A DNA stretch of 64,000 nt from Paramarasmius palmivorus. Taxonomy: Eukaryota > Basidiomycota > Agaricomycetes > Agaricales > Marasmiaceae. Both the position numbers and the translations under genes were made by a program. The stretch spans positions 310,001-374,000 of the forward strand of contig JAYKXP010000008.1 of NCBI GenBank assembly GCA_037176845.1. The letters run 5' to 3'. Shown here piece after piece: positions 24,955 to 37,668 of the stretch; positions within the stretch are counted from its first letter, which is position 1, and each line of letters begins with the position of its first letter. The notes beneath the pieces are model-generated. The model had not been told where the DNA came from. It worked only from the letters and a program-made list of their open reading frames with translations, and made no database searches.

Positions 24955-26529
24955 ATGAACCCCCGAAAGAGGGCCCTACTGCGGGGTCCAGAAACTTATC
25001 CCTCTTCCTTACAGGATTCCGAGGATTCATACCGCGACAGAAGCTCCACGGAGGAGACGCACGACAGCGTGCCTACCACGTCTTCCGCAAAGAAACATAA
25101 GACCTCATCTCAAACCATCAGTAGCAGTGGCTCACGTCCACGTCCGTGCCGTTTCTGTCCAGGTCAAAGGTGATAGCACCGGGTCAGCATCTTCCTCGCG
25201 ATCGCAACAAAAATCGCGTGTCTGCCTTGGAGAGTGCTTTGGGATACAGTTCGCGCCGGAGAACAGGGAAGGATTAGTGATACCCGTTGCTCCCGAACAA
25301 GGTGTGCCTATGGCCGTGGATCACGATGAGCAGAGGCTATATATCCTATTGACCCATGACGATGGCTCATCGCTCCATTGTCTTGATCTGAAGAGGAAGA
25401 TGTGGGTTGACTCGGTGCGTGCTTATCCTGGCGATGTCTTGATATACAAACTCACACAAGGAACTTAGGTCCATGATATCCGTTCGCAACATCAATTCGA
25501 CATCGGCTCCACAGGACAAAGGCAGCCCCTCCCTCCATGCATATGTTCAAAACTCACATTCTTCAAGGAGCCCCTATACAGGCAAAAGGATTTCTATTCA
25601 TTATAGGTGGATACATCGGAGACCCTCGCCAGCCCGAGAAATGGTCGAGCTATAGCAGCATTAGATTCATGACCATCCTAATGGTGGATATCTCGCAGAG
25701 AACATGGCAGGTTCTCAACACAATCGGTGCAGCACCGGCGAGGCTACGGCATGCCGTTGCGTGCCTCGGAAATGAAATCTACGTCTTTGGGGGACGCAGC
25801 AGGTTGCCAGACCGCTATTGGGAGGATGATTATAATCACGACAACGATTGGATATGTTCACCTGAGGAAATCCTGGATTCTTACTCAGTTTTACGTTTCG
25901 ATCCAGACACAAGTCAATGGATGTGGAGGGTCTCTGAACAGAGCTATCCAGCGCACATCAAAGGGCTCGGATTCGGCGTAGAAGCATTGGTCATGGATTC
26001 GACTGGCTCTCACGCAAATCTCAACACGGCAAAGATATTCTTGACGCCTGGGATGACGGGCGATACAGAACACGTAAATCAGGCTGCTTACAACTGGAGC
26101 TTTTGCTGACGAGCTTTTTAAGTGCGATTTCGACTTTAGCAGGTTCTGTCTGTTCAACCCCTGCAAAGGCACCGCCATGACATGGGACGCAGTTACGCAG
26201 GCTTCCATGAAGTTATCCCCTTCACCGCATCTCCTGTGTATCACGGAGGGTACTCGGATAGCGTGATTTTCACGGTACTGGGTGTAAACGAAGATACATA
26301 TACCTTTTATTACTACCGGCCACCCTTTAACGACGAATTTCGACTTCTAGGTGATGTCGACAATACCTTCACGAGGAAGAGAAGGGTGGGAGGCACTATG
26401 AAGGTTGGTGGGCCGAGAGTCTTCGTAGGCTGTGTAGCAGTAGGCAACAAAACCTATCTGCTTGGAAAGACTAGAGAGGAGAACGAACTGGACACAATTG
26501 CAGAGATCTCTTTGAAATTAGATGACTGA
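24955..26529 (+). pseudogene. Kelch-repeat protein, copy K2, broken frames
   Basis: Closest to K1. Begins MNPRKRALLRGPETYPSS (24955). The propeller includes FLFIIGGYIGDP, MTILMVDISQRTWQVLNT and LRHAVACLGNEIYVFGGRS, and ends DTIAEISLKLDD at 26529. At least four one-base slips are needed to read it through: near 25160, two near 25585-25600, and one near 26200. Splice sites at the exon borders are intact and most strands are conserved, so decay is recent or the breaks are assembly indels. Followed after 165 bp by VMA8 on the same strand. Confidence 0.7.
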
Positions 26530-26694
26530 AATCTGTATATTCAGAAAGCTACATAAATGAGAAACACTGAACTAGGCAGAAGCGAGGTCAAAAGTGAAAA
26601 CTGTAACAGCTGCATTGGCGTACGTTCCCACGAAATCCCCTATCCAGATCCATCCTCATCTCGTCATCTCCCAGTCCCTACCAGAACTACCACA

Positions 26695-27650
26695 ATGGCT
26701 GGCACAGGCCCCCGTGAAAATGTCTTCGCTACTCGTATGGCCCTCACCAATACCAAGCTTCGTCTCAAGGGTGCCCAGACTGGACATTCTCTCCTTGCAA
26801 AGAAGCGGGATGCATTAACGACAAGGTTCAGAGCTATCCTAAAGAAGGTCGATGAGGTGTGTATATGTTGCTCAAAGTCGCTGGAAAGGAATCCTCAACT
26901 CTCCTCCATGCAAGGCTAAACGCAAAATGGGCCGTGTCATGCAGCTTGCCTCACTTTCCATGGCCGAAGTGACGTACGCAACTGGAGACATAGCGTACCT
27001 TGTACAGGAGCAAGCGAAGAGTGCGACATTCAGAGTGAAGAGCAAGCAGGATAATGTTTCGGGTGTTGTTTTGCCTGCGTTTGAGGTGGATAAGGTGCAG
27101 GGTTCTGGTGTGTCGTCCCGATTCCGAGGATCAATCATACATCGCTGACTCCCTTTGACCGAAGATTTCAACCTAACTGGTCTCGGACGAGGTGGTCAAC
27201 AAGTTCTGAAAGCCAAACAAGTTTACGCCAAAGCCATCGAAACACTGGTCGAATTGGCTTCTCTACAGACGGCATTCACCATTCTGGATGAAGTTATCCG
27301 TGCGACGAATCGACGAGTGAATGCGATCGAACATGTTGTCATTCCAAGGCTGGATAATACAATCAAGTATATTATATCAGAGTTGGATGAAATGGACAGG
27401 GAGGAGTTCTTTAGGTGTGTTCCCGTTTCTTTAATCGTGGAGCGTGGGCTAATCTGTGCATTACAGGTTGAAGAAGGTTCAAGGAAAGAAGAAGCGAGAA
27501 GCCGCTGCGGCTTTGAATGCTCCTAAGGAGGCAGAGCAGGACACTATTCAGGAATCGAAAGCGTCGCAAGCGAAATCACTGGTGGAAGAAGCTGATGAGG
27601 AAGGCAGCAAGGATCTCCTAAGTAGCAAGGACGACGACGTGATTTTCTGA
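26695..27650 (+). CDS. VMA8: V-type ATPase subunit D
   Basis: Central-stalk subunit of the vacuolar H+-ATPase that transmits rotation from the V1 head to the V0 proton channel; vacuolar and endosomal membranes. Four exons (26695-26856, 26915-27107, 27165-27414, 27467-27650) join to 262 residues, matching yeast Vma8 (256). Recognised conserved segments are [29 protein letters not shown]-like [40 protein letters not shown] and [20 protein letters not shown] Lys/Glu-rich C-terminal tail follows. All introns are GT-AG and the frame is uninterrupted. Confidence 0.95.
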
Positions 27651-27931
27651 ACACAACGGATGGACATTTGTACTACTTTATTATTGCAGTTCATGATGAC
27701 GATGATAATGACAGCTTTTAGTTTTACGCGAGCTTGCGCATATGGCCCCGCAATGTCGAAGATGGGACTGAAACCTGATTTAATGGGGAGTTACTACATG
27801 TTCATCAACCTCTATTTACCATCGAATCGCATCGTTTTGAAGTAACAAATCATGAACGCACGGAAGAGGCACAAATACATACAAGAGAACACTCATACTG
27901 CTAGTAGCAACGTTGTAGAAAAACAGAGGAA

Positions 27932-30900
27932 TTAGATCACATCACCAAGGTCATCCGCCACTTGATCGCTTTGAGCAATCATCTCCATCGTGTTCTCGAG
28001 CTGCCCAGGACTATCCTTGATAAGTCCTGTTACCTGCGTCGGTGTCTTTAGAAGCTGCTCAATAGCCAGGATCGCTTGAGCAAACCCAGAAGCTGTCAAC
28101 TTCGTCTGCACGGTTTCGGTACGCGCGACTAGACCACCAAGGTAAATAGTGATGTCAAAGGCATTGTTGGTCAAATCCAGGTTCTTTTGCTCGAGCTGAA
28201 TGGCTGAAGTCCGCACGGATTCAAGCGCGCTTTTATCCGAGTTGATGGCAGACTGCAGAGCTGGGAAGGTGTCAATTTCGTGTTGAACCTGAGTCAAGGT
28301 GTTGTCGGCGGCCTGGATGTCATTCTGAGCTGCTTCGACGTTGCGCTGGCAGGAGTCGATAAGTTTGTTGGCATAATCGATCGCTTCGTTCAAACCACCC
28401 CAGTCGTCAATCTCACCAAAACCAAGGGTGAAGATGTCCCGCAAGATCTGCACACGGTCAGCAATCTAACGCATCTAAGGAGATGCAAGCCAGCGGACGT
28501 ACCCTAGCGGTTTTTGCACTGTCACGCTTGCTCTCTGCAACTGATTTCGTGTGTTGGGCATTGACCACAGATTGTTCTGCAGTGGTTTTCCTATCGCTGT
28601 GAGCTATCTTCAGTCGCGAATACCTATTGCGACTTGAATAAATCACTTGCCGTGCTGCGGATGCCTTGGCTTGGGCGCTCGTTTTCAGACCATCCGAAAC
28701 GCCTTGTAACTTGGTTAGCCTTGTAGCTCTGCTGTCTGAGGTGCCGATTTGGGCCACGAGATCCGTGCTCAGCTTTAATGCTATCAATAATGATGAGCAG
28801 CGGTAGAATTGGACCAGCTAACCTGACTCCCTCGTTCCCTTAGCTTGACCGCTTCACTATGAAGGCTCTGAAAGCGTTTATTGACCACCAGGGCTTGGTT
28901 CTTGCATGTCTTGACCAGCCTATCAACTGCATCCTTCTGAGGCTGGGGGGCTGCCTTGGTTTGATTGTACAGGTTCTCGATCGACATTGAAAGCACACTT
29001 ATACCCTGCATAGCATGGTCCGCCGGACCCTTTAGACCCTTGTCGATGTCATCTTGAAGGGCTTGTGTCTGGGAGAGTAACGTATCCGCGGATCCCTTGG
29101 CGATTTCGACTTCTTTTTTAATGTTGTCTGCTTCTGTGACACAAGCTTGCACATTGGTCAAAGCGGGGGAACTGTAGCGTTCTGACCAGAATGGCTACGG
29201 TGACCCGGATTATTACAATCTTCAAAAACATCTTGATGTCAGCAGTAAGAAACTCACCATTAAACCGTGAACATGTTGCTCCGCAGCACCGATGAATCCC
29301 AGTAGCGCACGACCATCCATTTGCCAGTCGAAAGTGTCGCCAGTCTTGCTGCCGAACCAATCAGAGCTACGTCCTGACATATGTATACCATTTAGCCCAA
29401 GGAGGAGATGTATGAGAAGGAAATACCCTGAGATGTGATAAACTGCAATGCCGAGATAGTACTATTATCCGCCGTCACCAAAATGGTGATAATATCTTCC
29501 CCTTGGTTTAGCGTGAAGGAATGCTGACTGCCTCCAGTACCTCCATGCCATCCCGTGGACGAACCGTCGGTGAAGTCGAGTGAAATGGCGTCGATAACGG
29601 AACTACACCGGACATTGATTTGTTTGATTACTTTCAGGTCAGATCCCAAGCCGTCATCTGTGAGAGTTCAGCTATTCACAAACACAAATTGTCATCGACG
29701 TTGAAGTTGAATGAACTCACCCGAAAACGTCGTCCCAGTGCACTTGCCCATAAAGCGGCCTGTCGTCTCGAGGTATGCAATAGGAGTAGGATCCATCCAC
29801 CCCCAGCCAGCAGGGTCAACACGCTGATGAACGATCTATTGGAAATCAGAATTAGCGTAAAGAAAGACGCTGGTATCCTCCAAAAGCTTACTTGATCTGG
29901 CCCAGCCCACATCACAATGAGGTAATGATCTACAGTTACTCGGCGAGCATAAGCAACAATGTCGGAGTTCGGTAGAGCTGGATACTTGAAATCCCCTCTG
30001 TAGTTGTGAGTGGATCTTCATCGTCAGAACTCCGTACCTGTTTCGGAACGTAATATAAATACCGACTTTTGCCACTGGGGTAGATTGGGATCGCTGTTAC
30101 GTCCATACTCGACGATATCGTTTTCTTCATTTTGGAAATAAATTCTGCATGGGGCATCGAGATGGCTCAAAATGACATACTTCCACGACATACCTAATTT
30201 CACAAGCACCATTACTGCCAAACCAGCTAATCGCGGCAATATCGCCAACAGGTTTGGTACAGCTGACGGACAAATCACCAAGTATCCTGCGGCACAGCTT
30301 TATTAGCCGATGAAGTACTCGGAAATATCCCCCGAGGGTGGTATAGCACGTACCAATCTGAAAAGCCTTGTATACGACAATATTCCCGAATGGTAAAATT
30401 CTCGTCCTGAAAGTACACTCTCACGTCGTCACAATCTATGGCATGTTAGTCTCAGAATAGAATTTCTATGAAGCGGTGACGATGCTCACAGTCCCACTCA
30501 GTGGCAGCAATGCCTGTACACTTCGCTGCTTTCTGAATGCGAACAACAGGTTCCCAATTATCGTCATTAGGAAGATTGGCGTGAGACGTGCTGAGTGAAA
30601 TGTTCCAAGAGTCGTTAAGTGGGAACATCGATCAATAAAGACTACTTACCGTCGACAGATATAGCCTTCACTATCTTGGAAAAACAGAATCATGTCGCCG
30701 GGACGTCCACTCTGCACCACAGCTATACTTGTGCCCATCATACAGTCTGGTTGGACAAAGCTCGTAATTTGCCATGTACCCCAACAGCGTCTTTCGCGGA
30801 TTGAGCCATCTTCAGTCTGGTAGAATATAGATCGAGAAAAGCTAAGATCACCCCACTAGAGCAAAGTGAATTCAGAATTCAGTCATGGTCAGAAGAAAGC

Positions 30901-31307
30901 TGATAGTACATACCGTAACAGCACATAGCGTACTGTTCGGGCTACACTCGAATCGCAAATCGCCTATAAGAAGTTCAGATGTGAAGCACTGGAATACCAA
31001 TAACAGACAAACCTGGGCGCCAACCCTCTGCCATATCAACGACATCTGAGGTGTCCATATAAAACTAAGATGTACAGGTCGTAGTGGAGACACTTACTAC
31101 GCTCGTTTGATGATTTTGCAGCGTCAAGAGCATCCAAGGATATAGCATTGTATCCCTCTCGAACATCCCCATTGGCAGTTTTGGTGTAAACACGAATATC
31201 ATCAAACGAGTGGTCGGCAGACAGTGCTACACTCCTCTGGAAACCAAGTGGTGAGCACAAGTATTGCAACGAAGACGTGGATATACACGTACTAGACCCA
31301 AGGGCAT
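27932..31307 (-). CDS. Chimeric lectin: fucose-lectin-type propeller + jacalin-like domain + helical pore-former-like C-terminus
   Basis: About 15 exons; start at 31307, where a 15-nt first exon (MPLGL) splices in frame. Residues up to about 330 show repeated blades of the type D-x-R-V-Y-F-Q-x-E-x-x-x-x-R-E-Y (near 31170, 30810, 30400, 30130), the signature of AAL-like fungal fucose-specific lectins. Next (29290-29660) is a jacalin-like lectin domain: WHGGTGGSQ, FTLNQGEDI, ALQFITSQG, WFGSKTGDTF and ALLGFIG. The C-terminal half (27932-29161) is a long all-helical, coiled-coil-rich region with Ala/Gln/Ser heptads and one hydrophobic stretch (near 28100-28180). No signal peptide is present, as is usual for cytosolic defence lectins of mushrooms. 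I infer a glycan-targeted membrane-active or agglutinating protein. The helical part resembles, loosely, the 1-2312 family. Both lectin assignments are sequence-based; pore formation is untested inference. Confidence 0.75.
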
Positions 31308-33983
31308 GGCTAGTGGTTGAAAAAGGTGGCTGCGATGGGGGACTTTCAGGTTGGCCCAACGACTGTGTATATATGACCTTCTGCAGCCACGGATAGGGGA
31401 AAACAGCATAAGCCCGTCACCACCATCCATCAAAGATTCGAAAGCCAAGGGATGCAAGTTCCGAATAGAATCTTCGGATTTGGTTCCTAGTAACTCGTCT
31501 GTAGATTTCGAATCTTGACAAAGGGTATCTGCTGACCTTGGAGGGCGAAAACTATTCGGGTGAAGATCGCTGTTCATTTCATTCTAGGGTACTTTCATGA
31601 ACCTCGATAGAAGCAGCCCACTTCTGACAGCGGGCAATCGTTACATTGTTGCCGCTGAACCATAAGCAAGCGAACCAGGTCGAAAATGCCAGCCCGAGCG
31701 TGAAATTCGAAGTAACTTGAAGTAACTTTGAGTTGTGCTAGAAATAACATTGCGTTCGTGATCGGGTTGTGTGTGCGTAGCAAGAAGATCAGCAGATAAC
31801 CAAGGTCGCTATGGTTCATCGAAAGCTGAGTATTTCGAGTGGTATGTGGAGCTCTGAGGTCTTGGAGGTTAACGCGTTAACGCGTTAACGCTGAACGTTC
31901 GGAGACGAAAATTTCCCACGGACTAGAGGATAACGTGCGAACAACGTCACCGTCACCGTGTAGCACATGACGGATACAGTACATATACACTGACACCATC
32001 TTCCTACTCGGACTGCCTCTAGTGTGCACGATGCAAAATAGTCTATTAGGGAATTCGCATTCAAGGCGGCGCATTTCACCTACCCCAGAGTTATCAGAAA
32101 GTTACCATTGAAGATTCGGATGAGCACCAAGATGAGCACCACATGGAAATCTCGAGAAGTTGGCGTGGAATACAAGTCAGGCGTTCTAGGACAGGGAAGA
32201 GGCGCAGGATGTTAAGATTTCGAATGGGTTCCACTCGAGTGATTAGTTCCAAGGAACGAACTGTAAGTCCTTTGCCTCCCTTGGTGTGGGAACTACTGAC
32301 TGTATCTGCGAAGCCTACCTGACTATCCCTGGAAATAGTTCAGACGTCCTCGCTGCATGAGATGATATCGATAAACCTTCGACTAAGAGCCGCCTTGACC
32401 ATCGGACGAAGATGCGACAATTCCATTCTTTATTCGGTCGAAGGTATGCATGATTCGCAATGAAGTATCCTTTTTCGATTATACTTTGACTATTTTAGAC
32501 ACGGGCATTAAGGCATAACCTGAGCCCTGAAGCCCGAGAAAGGTCCAACTTGTGAACGTGTCAATCTGGATGGTATTCCTATAACGACGTGAACTTGCAG
32601 CAGCATTGAGCACCAGGGTTATGACAGCGACAGCGGCAAGTAGGTCTATGGCGGGATGATTATCCAGTAATTCCCCCAGCTCATTCACCGTTATTAGCGG
32701 GGGCGATAAAGCTAGTGCTATGTAGCTCTATGCGCAAATCACCCATGCGGTCATCGCTGATACTGTGGAGGTTGTGAAAGCATCCATACAATCTAGAATC
32801 GTGGCCAAGTTAAAATGAGAACCCTCTTCCTAGCGCGATTCGGATACGCACAATGCGGTGGTCATGGATGGTGCTATAGGGAATAAACGGACTCCGTCAC
32901 ACATTAGGAAGTCTAAAAGACGCAGTGCTCTGGTAGAATTCGTAGCAGAGGAAAAATTTAGTTACGTAGGTAGGCGCTTGGTAGGCGCCTGTAGGCTGTA
33001 GCAGCGCGACGCCGTACTTTTCCTTCCGTCCACCACAATCGTTTGATACTAGCACTTAGCAGTGAAGCAATACCGGCTTCTACTTCCTCACTGTTGGTGC
33101 TGTAAACGCCTCGAATTTTCGTCAATGCGAATAACCCAGCATTAACAACGCTAATATATCCCCGACTTGCTTCGACCTGTTCTCTCTCAAGGCCTCACAA
33201 TCTCTACCATTACATCCTCGAACCCCTTTCCAAAGCTACTACTGAATGGCATGCGGTTGTCTCTGTGCGCACTGGTGAAGGGAAAAAATCATTGCTACGG
33301 TTTCATGAAGCTTTACATATTTTGAGGTGAAGTTCCCGAAGGACCCGGAAGGACCCATTACTGGTTGCGGTATTTCCTCTTAGGGGACTTGAGGAAGATA
33401 TGGTGTGTGTTATTGGACTAAGCATCTTCTTATGAGGCTCACACAATCAACACACAATAACAGTTCTCGTATCGAGCCGGGCTTGCCAGGCTACTGTCAA
33501 GTTGACGACCACATGAAGTTTGCTTTTCGGCCCTCTCTTTGCTAGGGTTACAACATAATGTCGCTTCTGATTCGAGGGATATCGTTCTCGGCGATTAGGA
33601 GCAGCTAGATGGGTTGGAAGTCTTGTGTTCGGGGTATGGTTTAAACTCGGGTTCTTGGGGATTGGGTGGGCACAGGGCCTGGTAGAGTGGTTCGTGCTTC
33701 TACCAACATCGAACATGCTAACCTCATTTCCTTCATACTGGATTCTCACAGATTGCTCGGTTTATCTGCTCTTCAATGTGACAGCTCACTAGCACTAGCG
33801 AGCAGAACTCGGGTCACTCGACGCGCATTGTCAAATGACATCCCTTTTGTGGATCACTAAATGGACCTATTCAAACCGTTCTCTTCACTCGACACATTAC
33901 GTCCCATCCTCCAATGCAATATATAAGTCCTCAAGCCGCCATACAATCTTCAGTATTCTGCTCTTTGCGTTTTACTTGCCATC
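31308..33983. other. Long intergenic region, no gene supported
   Basis: About 2.7 kb between divergent genes (lectin on minus, helical copy on plus). No open frame shows convincing splicing or motifs; a 69-codon minus frame at 32479-32688 has one hydrophobic helix but no context. A TATA-like ATATAAG lies at 33921, about 60 bp before the helical copy's ATG. The GTTAACGC tandem repeat is listed separately. Confidence 0.5.
31868..31891. repeat. Three tandem GTTAACGC units containing two ACGCGT boxes
   Basis: Exact head-to-tail triplication of an 8-mer. It creates two ACGCGT hexamers (31872 and 31880) spaced 8 bp apart and nested palindromes. ACGCGT is the MCB site bound by MBF at G1/S genes in ascomycete yeasts. 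Position is about 560 bp upstream of the lectin gene start. Confidence 0.6.
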
Positions 33984-36900
33984 ATGTCTACGGATTTAGC
34001 TGCCGCTCGCAACGCCATTACCACAGTCTCGACTGGCCACCAGGTCAACGAGGATAGCTGGATGACGTGCGTCTCGTTTTCTTGCCTCATTGCCATATCG
34101 TTGTACTCACTGTGGTTTGCGTTGTAGAATGTGGTGTTCCTCAAACTGGGGAGACCTGCTCCAGCCAGCCCCGTTGTCTATTGCCCTGCTGGGCTCCATT
34201 ATGGTCATCGCTGCCTCCACGGATGACTTTTGTACGTGTCGACTGTGCCATTTCATCCTGCTTCCATTGATGCCTGTATTTTATGCCAGCTCTCGTGAAC
34301 GCCGACGATCCGCAATATCAATGGAAGTATGCTACCCACCCCGGCTCGTTCAAAGCATGTCTCATGCAAATGGTGAGGAGGTTTCAGGCACACTGACGAT
34401 TTATGCTGAATATATGGCAGGTCAGCGATGGTTATACCGCTTTTGGCACTGCGGACAACAGCATGACGCGCATTCAAAATGCCTCCAGCCAGCTTCCGCA
34501 GGATATCACAACTGCCGTACAGACCATCTTGAGCGGCAGCCCCAGCGAGGCAAGGACTATTGACCATCTTATTCTGACGAGCTCTCATAACACCTCGTCT
34601 ACAGATTAGTGCATACCTTCCATCACAGCTCCAATCGATACTTGATCTCACCAAAATCTGTGTGTAAGTGGTTCTATTGATGAACATCGGGTTAACCGAA
34701 CTCACATCCTTGTAGCACGGCTTCGAAGAATTGTGAGGACGGATTTCGTGATATCTTCAACCTCTCTACAGAATTGGTCGTTGCTTGTACCAATCAAGTA
34801 GGTTACATATGACGGGGAATCGTCCGCTTTCCGTATTTAAGGATCTGTCACAGGTTGGAACGACTGAACAGAAACTCAACGTCAATAACATGCAACTTCA
34901 AATCACTCAAGAACGCCAAAAGGCAGAGGAGGCAATGGTGGCATCCCTCAAGGAGAACACTGACATGATGAAGCAGGTACATTAGTAACATTCAAAATGA
35001 GTGTCCTACTAACTAAGGGATTTTCAGTCGTTTCAAAATGCTGATAACAACTTCAATGACGCAGTCAAGAACGTTTCCCTTTCCCAGCGGGGGTCAGTAT
35101 GACCCGACCAATCTTTTTCGCCACCGAATATTGACAATGAACCCCGAATTGCAATAGATGGGACTTGGTCGGCATGCAGGTTGTAGATAGCGCGACACAA
35201 CTTTGTCTCGGCGGGTAATGCGTTTATCAGTATGGCAAACCATTAAAATCACAAGGCCGCTAGTGCTGGTATCAACCTGGTTCAGAAGGCCACGGACAAG
35301 GTCGTGAACAATACCAGCTCTACAGCAACAAACTCGGGCCAGGAATAATGGCACGGACAACAAGACTCCCGTTCAAATCCGCTCAAGGTACCCAAGACGC
35401 TGCAGCTGCCCTCACCGATCCTGGTGCACTCCAAGCCCAAAGGGTCTTGACCTTCATCAACATTCTCCAGCATCTTGTTCATAGGCGGCCCTAACAACGG
35501 ACCTGATTGGGAGAGAAATTCGCGGTGGTTCTATGGTCAGTCTGGTCTGCATCATTCCTGGGATCCAGGACTCATGATTTATGCGCGCCGGAATTCAGGG
35601 AAATGGAGGCTTGTACGTCAAGACGAGCCTGGAAGACATCCAGGGGCAACTAGGCGGGGCAAAGCCGCTAATCTACCGATCTCCTTCCGCTAGTGCAGAC
35701 TGCTAATCACCACTATTACGAGTATCATTCAGATCGCCGGCACTGCTCAATCTGCAGATGCCAATGCCCTGGACAAATTCAAGTCTATAAATCGATCAAC
35801 TGAATACAAGTGTGCAGCAAGTGGTAACCAAGGCGAACTTGACCCTCCAGCAGACTGGAGGGTCGGCTAAGGGTCCTGCCAATGCTAACGCCACCAACTC
35901 CTTCAACTGCGCAGTCGAGCAGCAACTCCGCGGTATGTTTTTTTTAATTGCTTTATTTTTCCACGTCACTAAGCTGAAGACATTCCCCAAGAAATTGGCT
36001 GTGGAGAATGCAAAATTTGCGGTGAAACAGCGTCAACGTACTCTCAGTCGCTCGAGGCACTAATACACCTGCAGGTTGATCAAACTCGTGCCAATCTTCA
36101 AGCGGCTCGTGACGCATACAATCATGCTACAGCTCAGCTAGTGCAGCAGCAGGAAGAAATAAGCACATTGAACGGTAAACTTACCAGCTTGAAATTGACA
36201 AACGCTGGACTTCAGGCCATGCTTCCCCGTCCTCAAGCAGGCTGTCGGCGCGTTCAGTAGTATGTCGTCTTGAAACATTGCTTGCAGCCTTGTCTGATAA
36301 CGCAATCTACAGCGTTACAGGCACAATTTTCTCAGATCACCCAAATTTTTCCAGAGTGTCGCTTCCCTAGTGCAAGATGTTCTCCAGCCATCTGTCCCTC
36401 TAGTTTTACTACGACCATACAACAAACTGCAACCCTCGGAGGGGTATCGATTTCAGGCATGGTAGTTCATTATTCAAGAATGGCCGCCACGCGACTCATC
36501 CCTCCATAATAGCTTTCAGTCGCAACCTTATTTACAACCAAATGATGCTGCCACTCCGTGTCAGCAAGCTTTCGCAGATGATTGCAGCAACGTATCTTGA
36601 TGTTTCAGCCAATTACATTCTTCCCCGCACAAAGGTTTTTTGTATTTGTGTATGACACCCTTTCAGGTACATTGACGCGACTCTCGATAGGAATGTCGGG
36701 AGCATGATGCAATTCAGTACGGATACTAGTGATGCGGCTAAGGCGGCTTTGAAAGGCAGGTTGAATGCATGCTACACTATATACCTGCTCACATTAATGT
36801 CTTGCAAAGCCAAACTCGAAACTGCCCAAAAACAACTGCAGCAGCAGGCCAACGATGCCAGTACTCATATCCGAGATCTTGTAGCAAATGATCAGTAAGG

Positions 36901-37197
36901 TCAGTGGCATGTAAGGTACCGCACTGCATCCTGTTGATACTCTTCCAGACCTTCGCCAGTAGCATCGCGACCCGGTTGACCGCTATAGAGACTACACTTC
37001 AGCCCGTTTTACCTGAGATCGCCCAGCCAGGTATGTCTTTACCGGAAACACAACGGATTTCAATGTTCTCATTATATCTCTGTATAGTTCCGAAGGTTAT
37101 CGAAGACGTTGCAGCGACTCATGTCCAGGAGGTCACTACGAAGCGTGCGGAGGCTGCGAGCGAGAACCCCATGTACGACATGGACGATCTCATCTAG
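33984..37197 (+). pseudogene. Helical, pore-former-like protein, copy 2, broken frames
   Basis: Same exon order as the gene at 1-2312: MSTDLAAARNAITTVSTG (33984), the hydrophobic exon PLSIALLGSIMVIAAS, FKACLMQM, DGYTAFGTADNSMTRIQ and VGTTEQKLN, then coiled-coil exons, ending PMYDMDDLI at 37197. The intron at 34550-34604 begins GC, not GT. The 5' third reads cleanly. From about 35100 on there are repeated one-base slips (near 35340, 35375, 35480, 35690-35720 and 36225). This is consistent with a decayed copy, or partly with assembly indels. Its 3' flank is interrupted by the retroelement 22 bp after the stop codon. Confidence 0.75.
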
Positions 37198-37214
37198 AGA
37201 TGACTGGAGGTATC

Positions 37215-37219
37215 GTTGC
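37215..37219. repeat. Target-site duplication GTTGC, left
   Basis: Five bases immediately left of the left LTR, identical to 47445-47449 immediately right of the right LTR. A 5-bp duplication is standard for Ty3/gypsy integrases. Confidence 0.9.
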
Positions 37220-37416
37220 TGTAAGGCGGGGTCTTTCTTAATGTCTTCGGGCCTCAGCGTAAACCAGACAGGCGTTTATAATTGCTCTGTGGTGTACTAC
37301 GACAAGGCTAATGAAGACGTGTAAAAGAAAGATTGAAAAGATTATCTAATACGATCTTGAGAATTTATAGATAGGTGCGTGTGAATGATATACTAAATAG
37401 GTAATGGGGCGTTACA
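37220..37416 (-). repeat. 3' LTR (197 bp)
   Basis: Begins TGTAAGGCGGGG and ends GGGGCGTTACA on the plus strand. It reads the same as the 47248-47444 copy throughout by eye. Read on the element's strand it contains TATAAA-like sequences that could serve as promoter in the 5' copy. Confidence 0.95.
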
Positions 37417-37428
37417 TCCTCCCCCACC
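37417..37428 (-). other. Polypurine tract
   Basis: Read on the minus strand the bases abutting the 3' LTR are GGTGGGGGAGGA, an uninterrupted purine run apart from one T. This is the expected plus-strand primer position. Confidence 0.8.
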
Positions 37429-37668
37429 AGAACGAAGCATAGCGTAGACAAGAATGAATGTTATGGTGAAAGTATTCAAGGATATGATAGAAGTAGCGTG
37501 GATGAAAATCAAAGGAGTTGCCGTTTTCGGAACAGTTTTTATTGCTGCCGTGGATCGAGAGCTTGATTTTGACTTCGAGGTGAGTAGTTGAATGTATACC
37601 GTGATGTCTGGCCGACGGGGCGGCGCGAACGACTGATACGACACCTCAACCGCACCACCGATCCGGAC

